Positions 1-5,180 of a stretch of 5,180 bases of DNA are shown here, piece after piece. The notes beneath the pieces were generated by a model. That model searched no databases. It saw only the letters and a program-made list of their open reading frames with translations, and had not been told where the DNA came from. Both the position numbers and the translations under genes were made by a program. Source of the DNA: Phoenicibacter congonensis (lineage in GTDB: Bacteria > Actinomycetota > Coriobacteriia > Coriobacteriales > Eggerthellaceae); the NCBI GenBank assembly GCA_030530045.1, contig JAUMVS010000041.1, positions 5,713 to 10,892 on the forward strand, written 5' to 3'. Each line of letters begins with the position of its first letter. Positions within the stretch are counted from its first letter, which is position 1.

Positions 1-1256
1 TCATCCCCAAACAGGTCGCATTCCTGTTTAAAGTCATCAAGTGAAAGATCGTCGAGGTTGCAGCGGTTTTTCTCGCACTTCAAAACGAGATGCCCAACAA
101 CTTCGTGAGCCTTTCTGAAAGGCAAGCCTTTCTTTGCAAGATAGTCAGCAACATCGGTCGCAGCCAAGTGACCTTTCTGCGCCTGTGCAAGCATAGCATC
201 TGCATTGACTGTCATCGTTGCAATCATTCCAGCTGCGCAAGTGTAGCAATCCTCAAGCGTTTTAGCCGCGTCGATTGCGCCTTCCTTGTCTTCCTGCAAA
301 TCTTTGTTGTAGGCAAGCGGAAGCGATTTTAGCGTCACCATTAGCGACACAAGGTCACCAAGTACTCTGCCTGATTTTCCGCGAATTAGCTCGGCAAAGT
401 CAGGGTTTTTCTTCTGTGGCATAATCGACGAACCCGTTGAGAACGAGTCGGAAAGAGTCACGAACCCAAACTCTGAAGACGACCAAAGCACAATCTCTTC
501 GCAAAGTCTTGTGAGGTGCAAACAAGAAACACTGCATGCGTAAATTAGATCTAGCAAAAAGTCGCGGTCACTAACTGCGTCGAGCGAGTTTTGAATTGTC
601 TCAGAAAAGCCCAGAGCCCTGGTTGTTTGGTCTCTGTCAATTGGGTATGTTGTTCCCGCTAAAGCGGCTGCTCCAAGTGGGTTTTTGTCAGCCGCATCTC
701 TTGCAGCTTTCAGCCTGTCAAAGTCGCGAGCAAGCATCCAAGTGTATGCCAGCATGTGGTGCGAAAACAGAACAGGTTGGGCGTGTTGCAGGTGAGTGTA
801 GCCAGGCAAAATCACATCGATATTTTTTTCTGCCTGCTCAAACAAAGCTTCTCGAAGCTCGATGTTTCTTTGCATGAGCTCGCCAGCGCGACGCTTGGCA
901 AACAGGCGAGTGTCGGTTGCCACCTGGTCGTTTCTGCTGCGACCAGTGTGCAGGCGCCCACCAGCTTCGCCAATTATCTCGGTGAGTCTGGTCTCGACTG
1001 ACATGTGAATGTCTTCGTTGTTGATGTCGAACTCAAACTCACCGTTTTCAATTTCTTTTTCAACCTGTTTTAGGCCTGCACAAATTGCATCGGCATCATT
1101 TTTTGAGATAACGTCGCAGTTTGCAAGCATTGTGGCATGCGCGATTGAACCCGCGATGTCTTCTTTATAAAGCGCCTTGTCAACGGGAAGCGACGCCCCG
1201 AACTGCTGCGTGAATTCGCTAACGTTTTGCTCAAATCTTCCTGACCAAAGTGCCAT
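1..1256 (-). CDS. argH: Argininosuccinate lyase, C-terminus cut by window edge
   Basis: This enzyme splits argininosuccinate into arginine and fumarate, the last step of arginine synthesis, in the cytoplasm. An uninterrupted frame of 418 codons reads leftward from the ATG at 1254-1256 to the edge; the family is usually about 460 residues, so roughly 40 are missing. It starts MALWSGRF, the usual ArgH N-terminus. HTGRSRNDQV (about 103-112) is the substrate-binding motif. PGYTHLQHAQP (about 151-161) carries the family's catalytic histidine (H155). GSSIMPQKKNP (about 275-285) is the signature loop of the fumarase/aspartase superfamily, holding the catalytic serine (S276 or S277). All key residues seen are intact, so it looks functional. 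The start is supported by AAAAGGA seven bases upstream. It lies 28 bases after argG with no terminator between them, so it is probably co-transcribed with argG. Delta-crystallin or another superfamily member is unlikely given the motifs and the argG neighbour. Confidence 0.97.
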   Translation of the reverse strand, partial: MALWSGRFEQNVSEFTQQFGASLPVDKALYKEDIAGSIAHATMLANCDVISKNDADAICAGLKQVEKEIENGEFEFDINNEDIHMSVETRLTEIIGEAGGRLHTGRSRNDQVATDTRLFAKRRAGELMQRNIELREALFEQAEKNIDVILPGYTHLQHAQPVLFSHHMLAYTWMLARDFDRLKAARDAADKNPLGAAALAGTTYPIDRDQTTRALGFSETIQNSLDAVSDRDFLLDLIYACSVSCLHLTRLCEEIVLWSSSEFGFVTLSDSFSTGSSIMPQKKNPDFAELIRGKSGRVLGDLVSLMVTLKSLPLAYNKDLQEDKEGAIDAAKTLEDCYTCAAGMIATMTVNADAMLAQAQKGHLAATDVADYLAKKGLPFRKAHEVVGHLVLKCEKNRCNLDDLSLDDFKQECDLFGD

Positions 1257-1263
1257 AGGTTTT

Positions 1264-1270
1264 TCCTTTT
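1264..1270 (-). promoter_or_regulatory. argH ribosome binding site
   Basis: On the minus strand AAAAGGA lies seven bases before the argH ATG, inside the 28-base argG-argH gap. It fixes the argH start. No promoter or hairpin is visible in this gap, which supports a shared transcript. Confidence 0.8.
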
Positions 1271-1284
1271 CTAGAGTTAGTTGT

Positions 1285-2517
1285 TTAAGCCAGCTCTTCG
1301 ATTTCGCTCAAATGCTTCTCGTGTCTGTTTTCTGACCAAGTTGTGAGCTGAAGTCCATGAAGGTCGATAAAGCCCTTAGAAAGCTTCTGGTCGAAGCGGT
1401 CTTCTTCGCCATATGTAGCGAGAGAATAATTGTAAAGGCTGTAGTCGCTCTTCGAACCAACGACAGTGCATGTGCCCTTGTAGAATTTAAGGCGAACGGT
1501 GCCTGTGACGCAGGTTTGAGTGTTCTTGATGAATGCATCGATTGCAGCTTTTGCAGGTGAGAACCAGCAGCCGTCATAGACGAGCTGTGCCCACTCTTGC
1601 TCGAGGTTGAGTTTGAGGCTCAAAGTTTTGCGCTCGAGGCAAAGTGTCTCAAGAGCTTTGTGTGCAGTGATAAGAGAAAGTGAACCTGGGCATTCGTAGC
1701 ACTCACGGCTCTTCATACCAACGAGACGGTCCTCGATGAGGTCGAGTCTTCCATAACCATGCTTGCCAGCAATCTCGTTCATCTTAAAGACGGCCTCTGC
1801 CATTGAAACTTTTTCACCGTCGATTGCAACAGGAACGCCCTGCTCGAACGTGATTTCTACATATTGTGCCTCGTCAGGAGCCTTCTCTGGATCAACTGTC
1901 ATTGTCCAAATGTCGGCAGGTGGCTCATTCCATGGGTCCTCAAGAACACCACACTCAATTGCGCGACCCCACATGTTGTCGTCGATTGAATAAGGCGAAG
2001 CCTTTGTTGTTGGAACCTCGATGCCGTGCTTTTCTGCCCAGTCCATTTCCTGGTCACGAGTCTTTAGATCCCACTCTCTAACTGGAGCGATGATCTTCAG
2101 GCTTGGGTCGAGAACCTTGATTGAAGTCTCGAAGCGAACCTGGTCATTTCCTTTGCCAGTGCAACCGTGAACGATTGTTGTGGCGCCAACTTCGTGAGCA
2201 ATCTCGACGAGTTTCTTTGAAATCAGAGGGCGAGAAAGGGCACTCAGAAGTGGATATTTATTCTCATAAAGTGAGTTTGCAGCAAGTGCAACTGTGAGGT
2301 AGTCGTTTGCAAATTCTTCGCGAAGGTCAAGAACATATGCATCAATTGCGCCTGTCTCAAGTGCGCGTTGCTTAACAGCCTCAAGGCCGTTGTGCTCCTG
2401 GCCAACTTCGCCAGTTACTGCGACAACATCCATGTCTTTTTCATCTTGAATCCACTTAACGCAAACGCTAGTGTCAAGGCCACCAGAATAGGCCATTACC
2501 GATTTTTCTCTCGCCAT
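1285..2517 (-). CDS. argG: Argininosuccinate synthase
   Basis: This cytoplasmic enzyme joins citrulline and aspartate using ATP to give argininosuccinate, AMP and pyrophosphate, the second-last step of arginine synthesis. The 410-residue product matches the usual length of about 400. The N-terminal nucleotide-binding PP-loop is AYSGGLDTS (9-17). HGCTGKGNDQVRFE (117-130) is the conserved ATP/aspartate/citrulline-binding stretch. SPYSIDDNMWGRAIE (174-188) and ECPG (275-278) followed by TAHKALE (284-290) are further family blocks, and ATYGEEDRFDQ (367-377) lies in the C-terminal part that forms the oligomer contacts. Nothing is broken. I chose the ATG at 2515-2517 over the internal Met8 because AAAGGA sits seven bases upstream and the seven extra residues (MAREKSV) look like a normal family start. 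argH follows after 28 bases. Upstream is a 254-base interval with possible leader-RNA structure, so regulation ahead of argG is plausible. Confidence 0.98.
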   Translation of the reverse strand: MAREKSVMAYSGGLDTSVCVKWIQDEKDMDVVAVTGEVGQEHNGLEAVKQRALETGAIDAYVLDLREEFANDYLTVALAANSLYENKYPLLSALSRPLISKKLVEIAHEVGATTIVHGCTGKGNDQVRFETSIKVLDPSLKIIAPVREWDLKTRDQEMDWAEKHGIEVPTTKASPYSIDDNMWGRAIECGVLEDPWNEPPADIWTMTVDPEKAPDEAQYVEITFEQGVPVAIDGEKVSMAEAVFKMNEIAGKHGYGRLDLIEDRLVGMKSRECYECPGSLSLITAHKALETLCLERKTLSLKLNLEQEWAQLVYDGCWFSPAKAAIDAFIKNTQTCVTGTVRLKFYKGTCTVVGSKSDYSLYNYSLATYGEEDRFDQKLSKGFIDLHGLQLTTWSENRHEKHLSEIEELA

Positions 2518-2524
2518 TTTTAAA

Positions 2525-2530
2525 TCCTTT
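2525..2530 (-). promoter_or_regulatory. argG ribosome binding site
   Basis: AAAGGA on the minus strand stands seven bases before the argG ATG, in an A-rich and probably unstructured stretch. It decides the start at 2517 rather than the internal Met8. Confidence 0.75.
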
Positions 2531-2553
2531 TCTATTAAATTTTTTGTTGATGA

Positions 2554-2598
2554 TTAGAAAGTTGCTTGGTAACTACCTCCAAGCGCAGACCTGAACAT
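2554..2598 (-). CDS. Possible 14-codon leader peptide (uORF) before argG
   Basis: A tiny minus-strand frame, ATG at 2596-2598 to TAA at 2554-2556, would encode MFRSALGGSYQATF. Its stop is 36 bases before the argG ATG. The ATG falls in the loop of the first leader hairpin (2587-2606), and the second hairpin (2564-2584) lies inside the frame. It has one arginine, an AGG codon at position 3. The ribosome binding site is poor (only a purine-rich GAAGAG six bases upstream), and a frame this short can arise by chance. There is no run of arginine codons as in a classical attenuator. I list it as a low-confidence candidate; no function is recognised. Confidence 0.18.
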   Translation of the reverse strand: MFRSALGGSYQATF

Positions 2599-2606
2599 TC
2601 AGGTCT
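2564..2606 (-). promoter_or_regulatory. Tandem hairpins in the argG leader, possible cis-regulatory RNA
   Basis: Read on the minus strand, two hairpins lie only two bases apart. The first is AGACCTGA, loop ATGT, TCAGGTCT (8 perfect pairs, 2587-2606). The second is GCTTGG, nine-base loop, CCAAGC (6 pairs, 2564-2584). The second can refold as GCTT/AAGC plus GGT/ACC with a bulged GGA. Neither is followed by a T-run, so these do not look like a simple intrinsic terminator. They sit between the candidate argG promoter and the argG ribosome binding site. I do not recognise a known riboswitch: there is no T-box consensus, and no SAM-I, glycine, lysine or guanidine class pattern. The pairing is directly visible; the regulatory role is inferred. 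Confidence 0.45.
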
Positions 2607-2618
2607 CTTCACCAGCCT

Positions 2619-2640
2619 ACAAGATAAATTTTATTGTTGT
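2619..2640. repeat. AT-rich imperfect palindrome upstream of argG
   Basis: The plus strand shows ATAAA-T-TTTAT (2624-2634) flanked by ACAA (2619-2622) and TTGT (2637-2640), with one unpaired base on one side and two on the other. Its size and AT-rich core recall ArgR/AhrC operators, but it lacks the typical TGAAT/ATTCA half-sites. It could also contain a -10-like TAAAAT (minus strand, 2628-2633). The operator role is speculative. Confidence 0.3.
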
Positions 2641-2659
2641 TTTCTTGATGGGGCGCGAG

Positions 2660-2688
2660 TTTTTAAGGCACGCATTTAGTTTTTACAA
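2660..2688 (-). promoter_or_regulatory. Candidate argG(H) promoter
   Basis: On the minus strand TTGTAA (2683-2688) and TAAAAA (2660-2665) are separated by exactly 17 bases. Each matches the sigma-70/SigA consensus at four of six positions. Transcription would start near 2653, giving a leader of about 135 bases that contains both hairpins. The region is AT-rich, so chance matches are likely, and a -10-like TAAAAT at 2628-2633 is an alternative with a poor -35. No strong gltA terminator is visible upstream, so read-through from gltA also remains possible. Confidence 0.35.
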
Positions 2689-2723
2689 TTATTTGACCCC
2701 AGCAGGGAACCAAGAACAAAGCT

Positions 2724-2752
2724 TCACTGAGTGAGACTAATGGATTAGTTTC
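2724..2752. repeat. Adjacent palindromes just past the gltA stop
   Basis: The plus strand has TCACT-G-AGTGA (2724-2734) directly followed by ACTAAT-GG-ATTAGT (2736-2749). The second extends outward, past one mismatch, to GA/TC (2733-2752). CTGAGT also repeats directly at 2727-2732 and 2752-2757. As RNA from the gltA strand, the ACTAAT element could form a weak A/T-rich hairpin, but no T-run follows, so it is not a convincing intrinsic terminator. It may be a weak 3'-end structure, a protein site, or chance. Confidence 0.35.
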
Positions 2753-2771
2753 TGAGTTAACAGCGAAGGCT

Positions 2772-4145
2772 TTATCGTCGATCTTCGAGCGGAATGTATT
2801 CTTGCGTGCCGCCAACATATTTGTATGCAGGGCGAATGATTCTGTTTTTGCCAGTGACTTCCTCGATGCGGTGAGCGCACCATCCAGCCACGCGACTAAT
2901 CGCAAAAATTGGAGTAAAGAGCTCCTCTGAAATTCCAAGAATTCTATAAACGAGACCAGAGTAGAGGTCCACGTTTGCACACATGATTTTTTTCTTGCCC
3001 TTCATTTCTTCGAAAACGGTTGGTGTGAGTTTTTCGATTTGGCGAAGAGCGCGGTACTCACGTTCATAGCCTTTTTCCTCGGCAAGCTTTTTAACGTTCG
3101 TTCTCAAAATTTGGGCACGTGGGTCGCTCAGCGTGTAAATCGCATGACCCATTCCATAAACAAGACCATTGCCGTCGCCAAGTTCTTTTCTCATGATTTT
3201 GCGCAGTACTTCTTTCATCTGCTCGTCGTCTTCGACGTCGTTGACGTTTTCCAAAATCATGTCGAGCTGGTGGATTACAGCAAGGTTTGCACCACCGTGA
3301 CGAGGGCCTTTCAGCGAAGAAATTGCAGCTGAAATTGCGGAATAGGTGTCGGTGCCCGATGAAGAAACAACACGAGTTGTAAATGCGGAGTTGTTACCAC
3401 CGCCATGTTCAGCCTGCACAACCATGCAAAGGTCAAGCAGCTTTGCTTCTTCGTGAGTGAACTTTTGGTCAGGGCGATAGGTCGACAGAATGTGTTCTGC
3501 CATTGACTGCCCTGGAATTGGGTAGTGGAAATATTGCGACTGGTGATCATAGGCATGCAGTTTTGTCTGGTATGCATAAATCATGAAAGTCGGCATTTGA
3601 GCAATCAAGTTGATTGACTGTTTAATCAAGTTATCAAGCGACGTGTCGTCGGCATTCTTGTCGTAGGAATACATCGCAAGCACGCTTCTTGAAATTTTGT
3701 TCATGATGTTTGGTGAAGGTGTTGCCATGATTTGCGTAACAGCAAAACCTTCAGGCAATTCCCTGTGCTCTTCAAGCAGTGTTTTAAATGCTGCAATCTG
3801 GGTTTCGCTAGGAAGCTGACCCGTTAAAAGCAACCAAACGATTTCTTCATAGAGGAAACGGTCGTGATTTACCGACTCTTTAATAATGTCGTTAACGTCG
3901 ATTCCGCGATAGAGAAGCCTGCCTTCCGCAGGAACTGGATTGCCATTTTCGTCGGTGTCATAACCGATTACATCGCAAATGTTTGTGAGGCCTGCTAAAA
4001 CACCCGTTCCGTCCGCATTACGCAAACCACGTTTGACACCGAGTTTCTTTGCGAGCTCAGGGTCGATGTGATTATGCTTGTAATATTCCTCCCGGAGTTG
4101 CTCTTTTTGAGCGTCCGAGATGTTTTGGACGTTTGGGTATAGCAT
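2772..4145 (-). CDS. gltA: Citrate synthase
   Basis: This enzyme condenses acetyl-CoA and oxaloacetate to citrate and CoA, the entry to the oxidative branch of the TCA cycle; in fermentative anaerobes it mainly supplies 2-oxoglutarate for glutamate. The product has 457 residues, slightly longer than the usual 370-440, with a helical, charged N-terminal stretch (about 1-45) before the conserved GRLLYRGID (75-83). The catalytic triad is present by motif: H247 in AEHGGGNNS, H283 in GPRHGGAN, and D393 in NVDLYSG. GMGHAIY (331-337) followed by DPRA (341-344) is the substrate-binding block, here with AI where many enzymes have RV. This pattern fits the citrate synthases of Clostridia and Coriobacteriia. 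A 2-methylcitrate synthase role cannot be excluded from motifs, but no prp genes are near. The start at 4145 is backed by AAGGAG four bases upstream. It is divergent from icd across a 101-base promoter region and is followed by argG after 254 bases. Confidence 0.95.
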   Translation of the reverse strand: MLYPNVQNISDAQKEQLREEYYKHNHIDPELAKKLGVKRGLRNADGTGVLAGLTNICDVIGYDTDENGNPVPAEGRLLYRGIDVNDIIKESVNHDRFLYEEIVWLLLTGQLPSETQIAAFKTLLEEHRELPEGFAVTQIMATPSPNIMNKISRSVLAMYSYDKNADDTSLDNLIKQSINLIAQMPTFMIYAYQTKLHAYDHQSQYFHYPIPGQSMAEHILSTYRPDQKFTHEEAKLLDLCMVVQAEHGGGNNSAFTTRVVSSSGTDTYSAISAAISSLKGPRHGGANLAVIHQLDMILENVNDVEDDEQMKEVLRKIMRKELGDGNGLVYGMGHAIYTLSDPRAQILRTNVKKLAEEKGYEREYRALRQIEKLTPTVFEEMKGKKKIMCANVDLYSGLVYRILGISEELFTPIFAISRVAGWCAHRIEEVTGKNRIIRPAYKYVGGTQEYIPLEDRR

Positions 4146-4149
4146 CTAA

Positions 4150-4155
4150 CTCCTT
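4150..4155 (-). promoter_or_regulatory. gltA ribosome binding site
   Basis: AAGGAG on the minus strand lies only four bases before the gltA ATG. This is a little tight but within the working range, and it is a strong match to the anti-Shine-Dalgarno sequence. Confidence 0.8.
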
Positions 4156-4169
4156 TTTCGATTTATCTA

Positions 4170-4198
4170 ATTGTATGTAAAACGTGAGTTAAAACATT
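4170..4198 (-). promoter_or_regulatory. Candidate gltA promoter
   Basis: On the minus strand TACAAT (4170-4175) matches the -10 consensus at five of six positions. It would give a short leader of about 15-20 bases that just includes the ribosome binding site. The matching -35 position 17 bases upstream (AATGTT, 4193-4198) is poor, so an activator or another start is possible. CATAAT further upstream on the same strand is a second -10-like hexamer. Confidence 0.4.
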
Positions 4199-4215
4199 AT
4201 GAAAATGGAATAATG
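4195..4215. repeat. Inverted repeat in the gltA/icd divergent promoter, possible operator
   Basis: CATTAT (4195-4200) and ATAATG (4210-4215) form perfect 6-base arms around a 9-base spacer. The repeat overlaps the candidate extended -10 of icd and the weak -35 position of gltA, so a bound regulator could affect both genes. The arms are AT-rich, as is the whole gap, so chance occurrence is quite possible. No known regulator site is recognised. Confidence 0.35.
4206..4214 (+). promoter_or_regulatory. Candidate icd promoter (extended -10)
   Basis: TGGAATAAT fits the extended -10 pattern TGnTATAAT with one mismatch in the hexamer. Transcription would begin near 4221, about 26 bases before the icd ATG. 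No good -35 is seen, which is common with extended -10 promoters. An alternative is TTGTAT (4171-4176) paired with CATTAT (4195-4200) at an 18-base spacing. Confidence 0.4.
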
Positions 4216-4235
4216 AAATAACTAATTAACAGAAC

Positions 4236-4241
4236 AAGGAG
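4236..4241 (+). promoter_or_regulatory. icd ribosome binding site
   Basis: AAGGAG stands five bases before the icd ATG and fixes the start. The preceding bases have stop codons and no other usable start in frame. Confidence 0.85.
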
Positions 4242-4246
4242 AAGAT

Positions 4247-5180
4247 ATGAAAGCTGTTTTGATTCCAGGAGATGGAATTGGTGTTGAAATTTCTGAAAGC
4301 GTAAAGCAGGTGAGCGAGGCTCTTGACTGCGGCATCGAATGGGAAGAATTCGAGGCAGGTGCAGAATACTATGAGCGCGAAGGCAAGCTGATGCAAGACG
4401 GTTTGCTCGACAGAATTGCTGAGCTCGGAATTGCTTTGAAGGGCCCAACCGCTACTCCAATTGGAACTGGCTTCCGTTCGATTAACGTGCAGCTGCGTCA
4501 ACATTTCAAGACTTTTGCAAACCTTCGCCCTGTTCATTCACTCGAGGGCATCGAGTCACGTTTTGAAAACGTTGACATCGTGATTGTTCGAGAGAACACA
4601 GAAGACCTTTATAAAGGCATCGAGTACATGTATGACCAAGACACAGCTCATGGCATCAAGCTCATTTCTAAAGCAGCAAGTGAGAAAATCATCCGCTTTG
4701 CTTTCGATTACGCAATCAAGCAGAGCAGAAAAAAAGTAACTTGCGTTCACAAAGCCAACATCATGAAATTCACCGATGGCATGTTCTTGCACACTTTCGA
4801 GGAAGTTGCCAAGGATTACCCTCAAATCGAGGCTGACACTTTCATCATCGACGCTCTTTGCATGCGTCTTGTAACCGACCCAACTAAGTTTGATGTTTTG
4901 GTTGCTCCAAACCTTTATGGCGACATCATTTCTGACCTTTGCGCTGGTCTTGTTGGCGGTCTTGGATTTGCACCAAGCGCAAACATTGGCGACGACGTTG
5001 TGATTTATGAGGCTGTTCATGGTTCTGCTCCTGACATTGCAGGGCAAGGAATTTCTAACCCAACATCGCTTTTGCTTTCGTTTGCAATGATGCTCAAAGA
5101 AAACGACATGCAAGACAAAGCTGCTAAGCTTGAGCAGGCAATTTATGATGCTGTTCGCGAAGGCGACAGAACAACTGGCG
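4247..5180 (+). CDS. icd: Isocitrate dehydrogenase, NAD-type, C-terminus cut by window edge
   Basis: This enzyme oxidatively decarboxylates isocitrate to 2-oxoglutarate, the carbon skeleton of glutamate. An open frame of 311 codons runs to the edge; short NAD-type enzymes have about 330-360 residues, so only the tail is missing. The N-terminus has IPGDGIG (6-12). Isocitrate-binding residues fit the S-x-N-x-x-L-R pattern at S78-R84 (RSINVQLR), then R94 (NLRPV), R115 in VRENTEDLYKG, and Y122. K169 (VHKAN), D202, D226 and D230 (YGDIISD) are the catalytic lysine and metal-binding aspartates. HGSAPDIAG (258-266) is the cofactor loop. D263 and I264 replace the Lys-Tyr pair that binds the NADP phosphate in the E. 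coli enzyme, which indicates NAD. The serine at 78 argues against isopropylmalate dehydrogenase; homoisocitrate dehydrogenase is less likely beside gltA. It is divergent from gltA. Confidence 0.93.
   Translation, partial: MKAVLIPGDGIGVEISESVKQVSEALDCGIEWEEFEAGAEYYEREGKLMQDGLLDRIAELGIALKGPTATPIGTGFRSINVQLRQHFKTFANLRPVHSLEGIESRFENVDIVIVRENTEDLYKGIEYMYDQDTAHGIKLISKAASEKIIRFAFDYAIKQSRKKVTCVHKANIMKFTDGMFLHTFEEVAKDYPQIEADTFIIDALCMRLVTDPTKFDVLVAPNLYGDIISDLCAGLVGGLGFAPSANIGDDVVIYEAVHGSAPDIAGQGISNPTSLLLSFAMMLKENDMQDKAAKLEQAIYDAVREGDRTTG

Noticed and set aside
90..1001. Several plus-strand frames of 80-93 codons across the argH region
   Set aside because: All are antisense to an uninterrupted argH frame with full catalytic motifs, and their products look random.
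2587..2606. The 8-pair hairpin as an intrinsic terminator
   Set aside because: No T-run follows it on either strand: minus continues GCGCTTGG and plus continues CTTCACC.
2561..2617. Possible T-box or tRNA-like element (GGAGGTAGTTACC on the minus strand)
   Set aside because: It resembles the T-box antiterminator bulge only loosely, without the AGGGTGG-type core, a specifier stem or a terminator. No tRNA cloverleaf with a T-loop can be drawn.
2663..2980. A 105-codon minus-strand frame spanning the gltA 3' end and the intergenic region
   Set aside because: It overlaps the gltA C-terminus, including the conserved NVDLYSG region, in another frame, and its product is low-complexity and unrecognised.
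4556..5113. A 185-codon open frame on the minus strand inside icd
   Set aside because: It lies wholly antisense to a well-supported icd with intact motifs, resembles no family, and has no ribosome binding site that I can see. It is a shadow of icd codon use.

Overview
This is an ordinary housekeeping stretch of a bacterial chromosome. It holds four metabolic genes: argH (cut by the left edge), argG, a citrate synthase gene (gltA) and an NAD-type isocitrate dehydrogenase gene (icd, cut by the right edge). The first three lie on the minus strand and read leftward in the order gltA, argG, argH. icd is on the plus strand, divergent from gltA. The moderate GC content, compact spacing, clear AAGGA-type ribosome binding sites, the actinobacterial/coriobacterial look of ArgG and ArgH, and a citrate synthase of the type seen in Clostridia and Coriobacteriia suggest an anaerobic Gram-positive, most likely a low-GC member of the Coriobacteriia. 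This placement is from memory of family sequences, not from a search.

Layout: positions 1-1256 hold argH without its last few dozen codons. A 28-base gap with its ribosome binding site separates it from argG (1285-2517), so the two very probably form an operon. Positions 2518-2771 are a 254-base non-coding interval. It contains a possible argG promoter, a structured argG leader with two adjacent hairpins and a 14-codon upstream open frame, an AT-rich palindrome, and a cluster of palindromes just past the gltA stop. gltA fills 2772-4145. The 101 bases at 4146-4246 are a divergent promoter region with candidate promoters for gltA and icd and an inverted repeat between them. icd runs from 4247 off the right edge.

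The genes make metabolic sense together. Citrate synthase and isocitrate dehydrogenase, with an aconitase not in the window, make 2-oxoglutarate, the precursor of glutamate. Glutamate feeds ornithine and citrulline, and ArgG and ArgH then turn citrulline plus aspartate into arginine and fumarate.

I found no mobile element, CRISPR array, tRNA, rRNA, defence gene or clearly new system. The most interesting non-coding signal is the argG leader, followed by the inverted repeat shared by the gltA/icd promoters.
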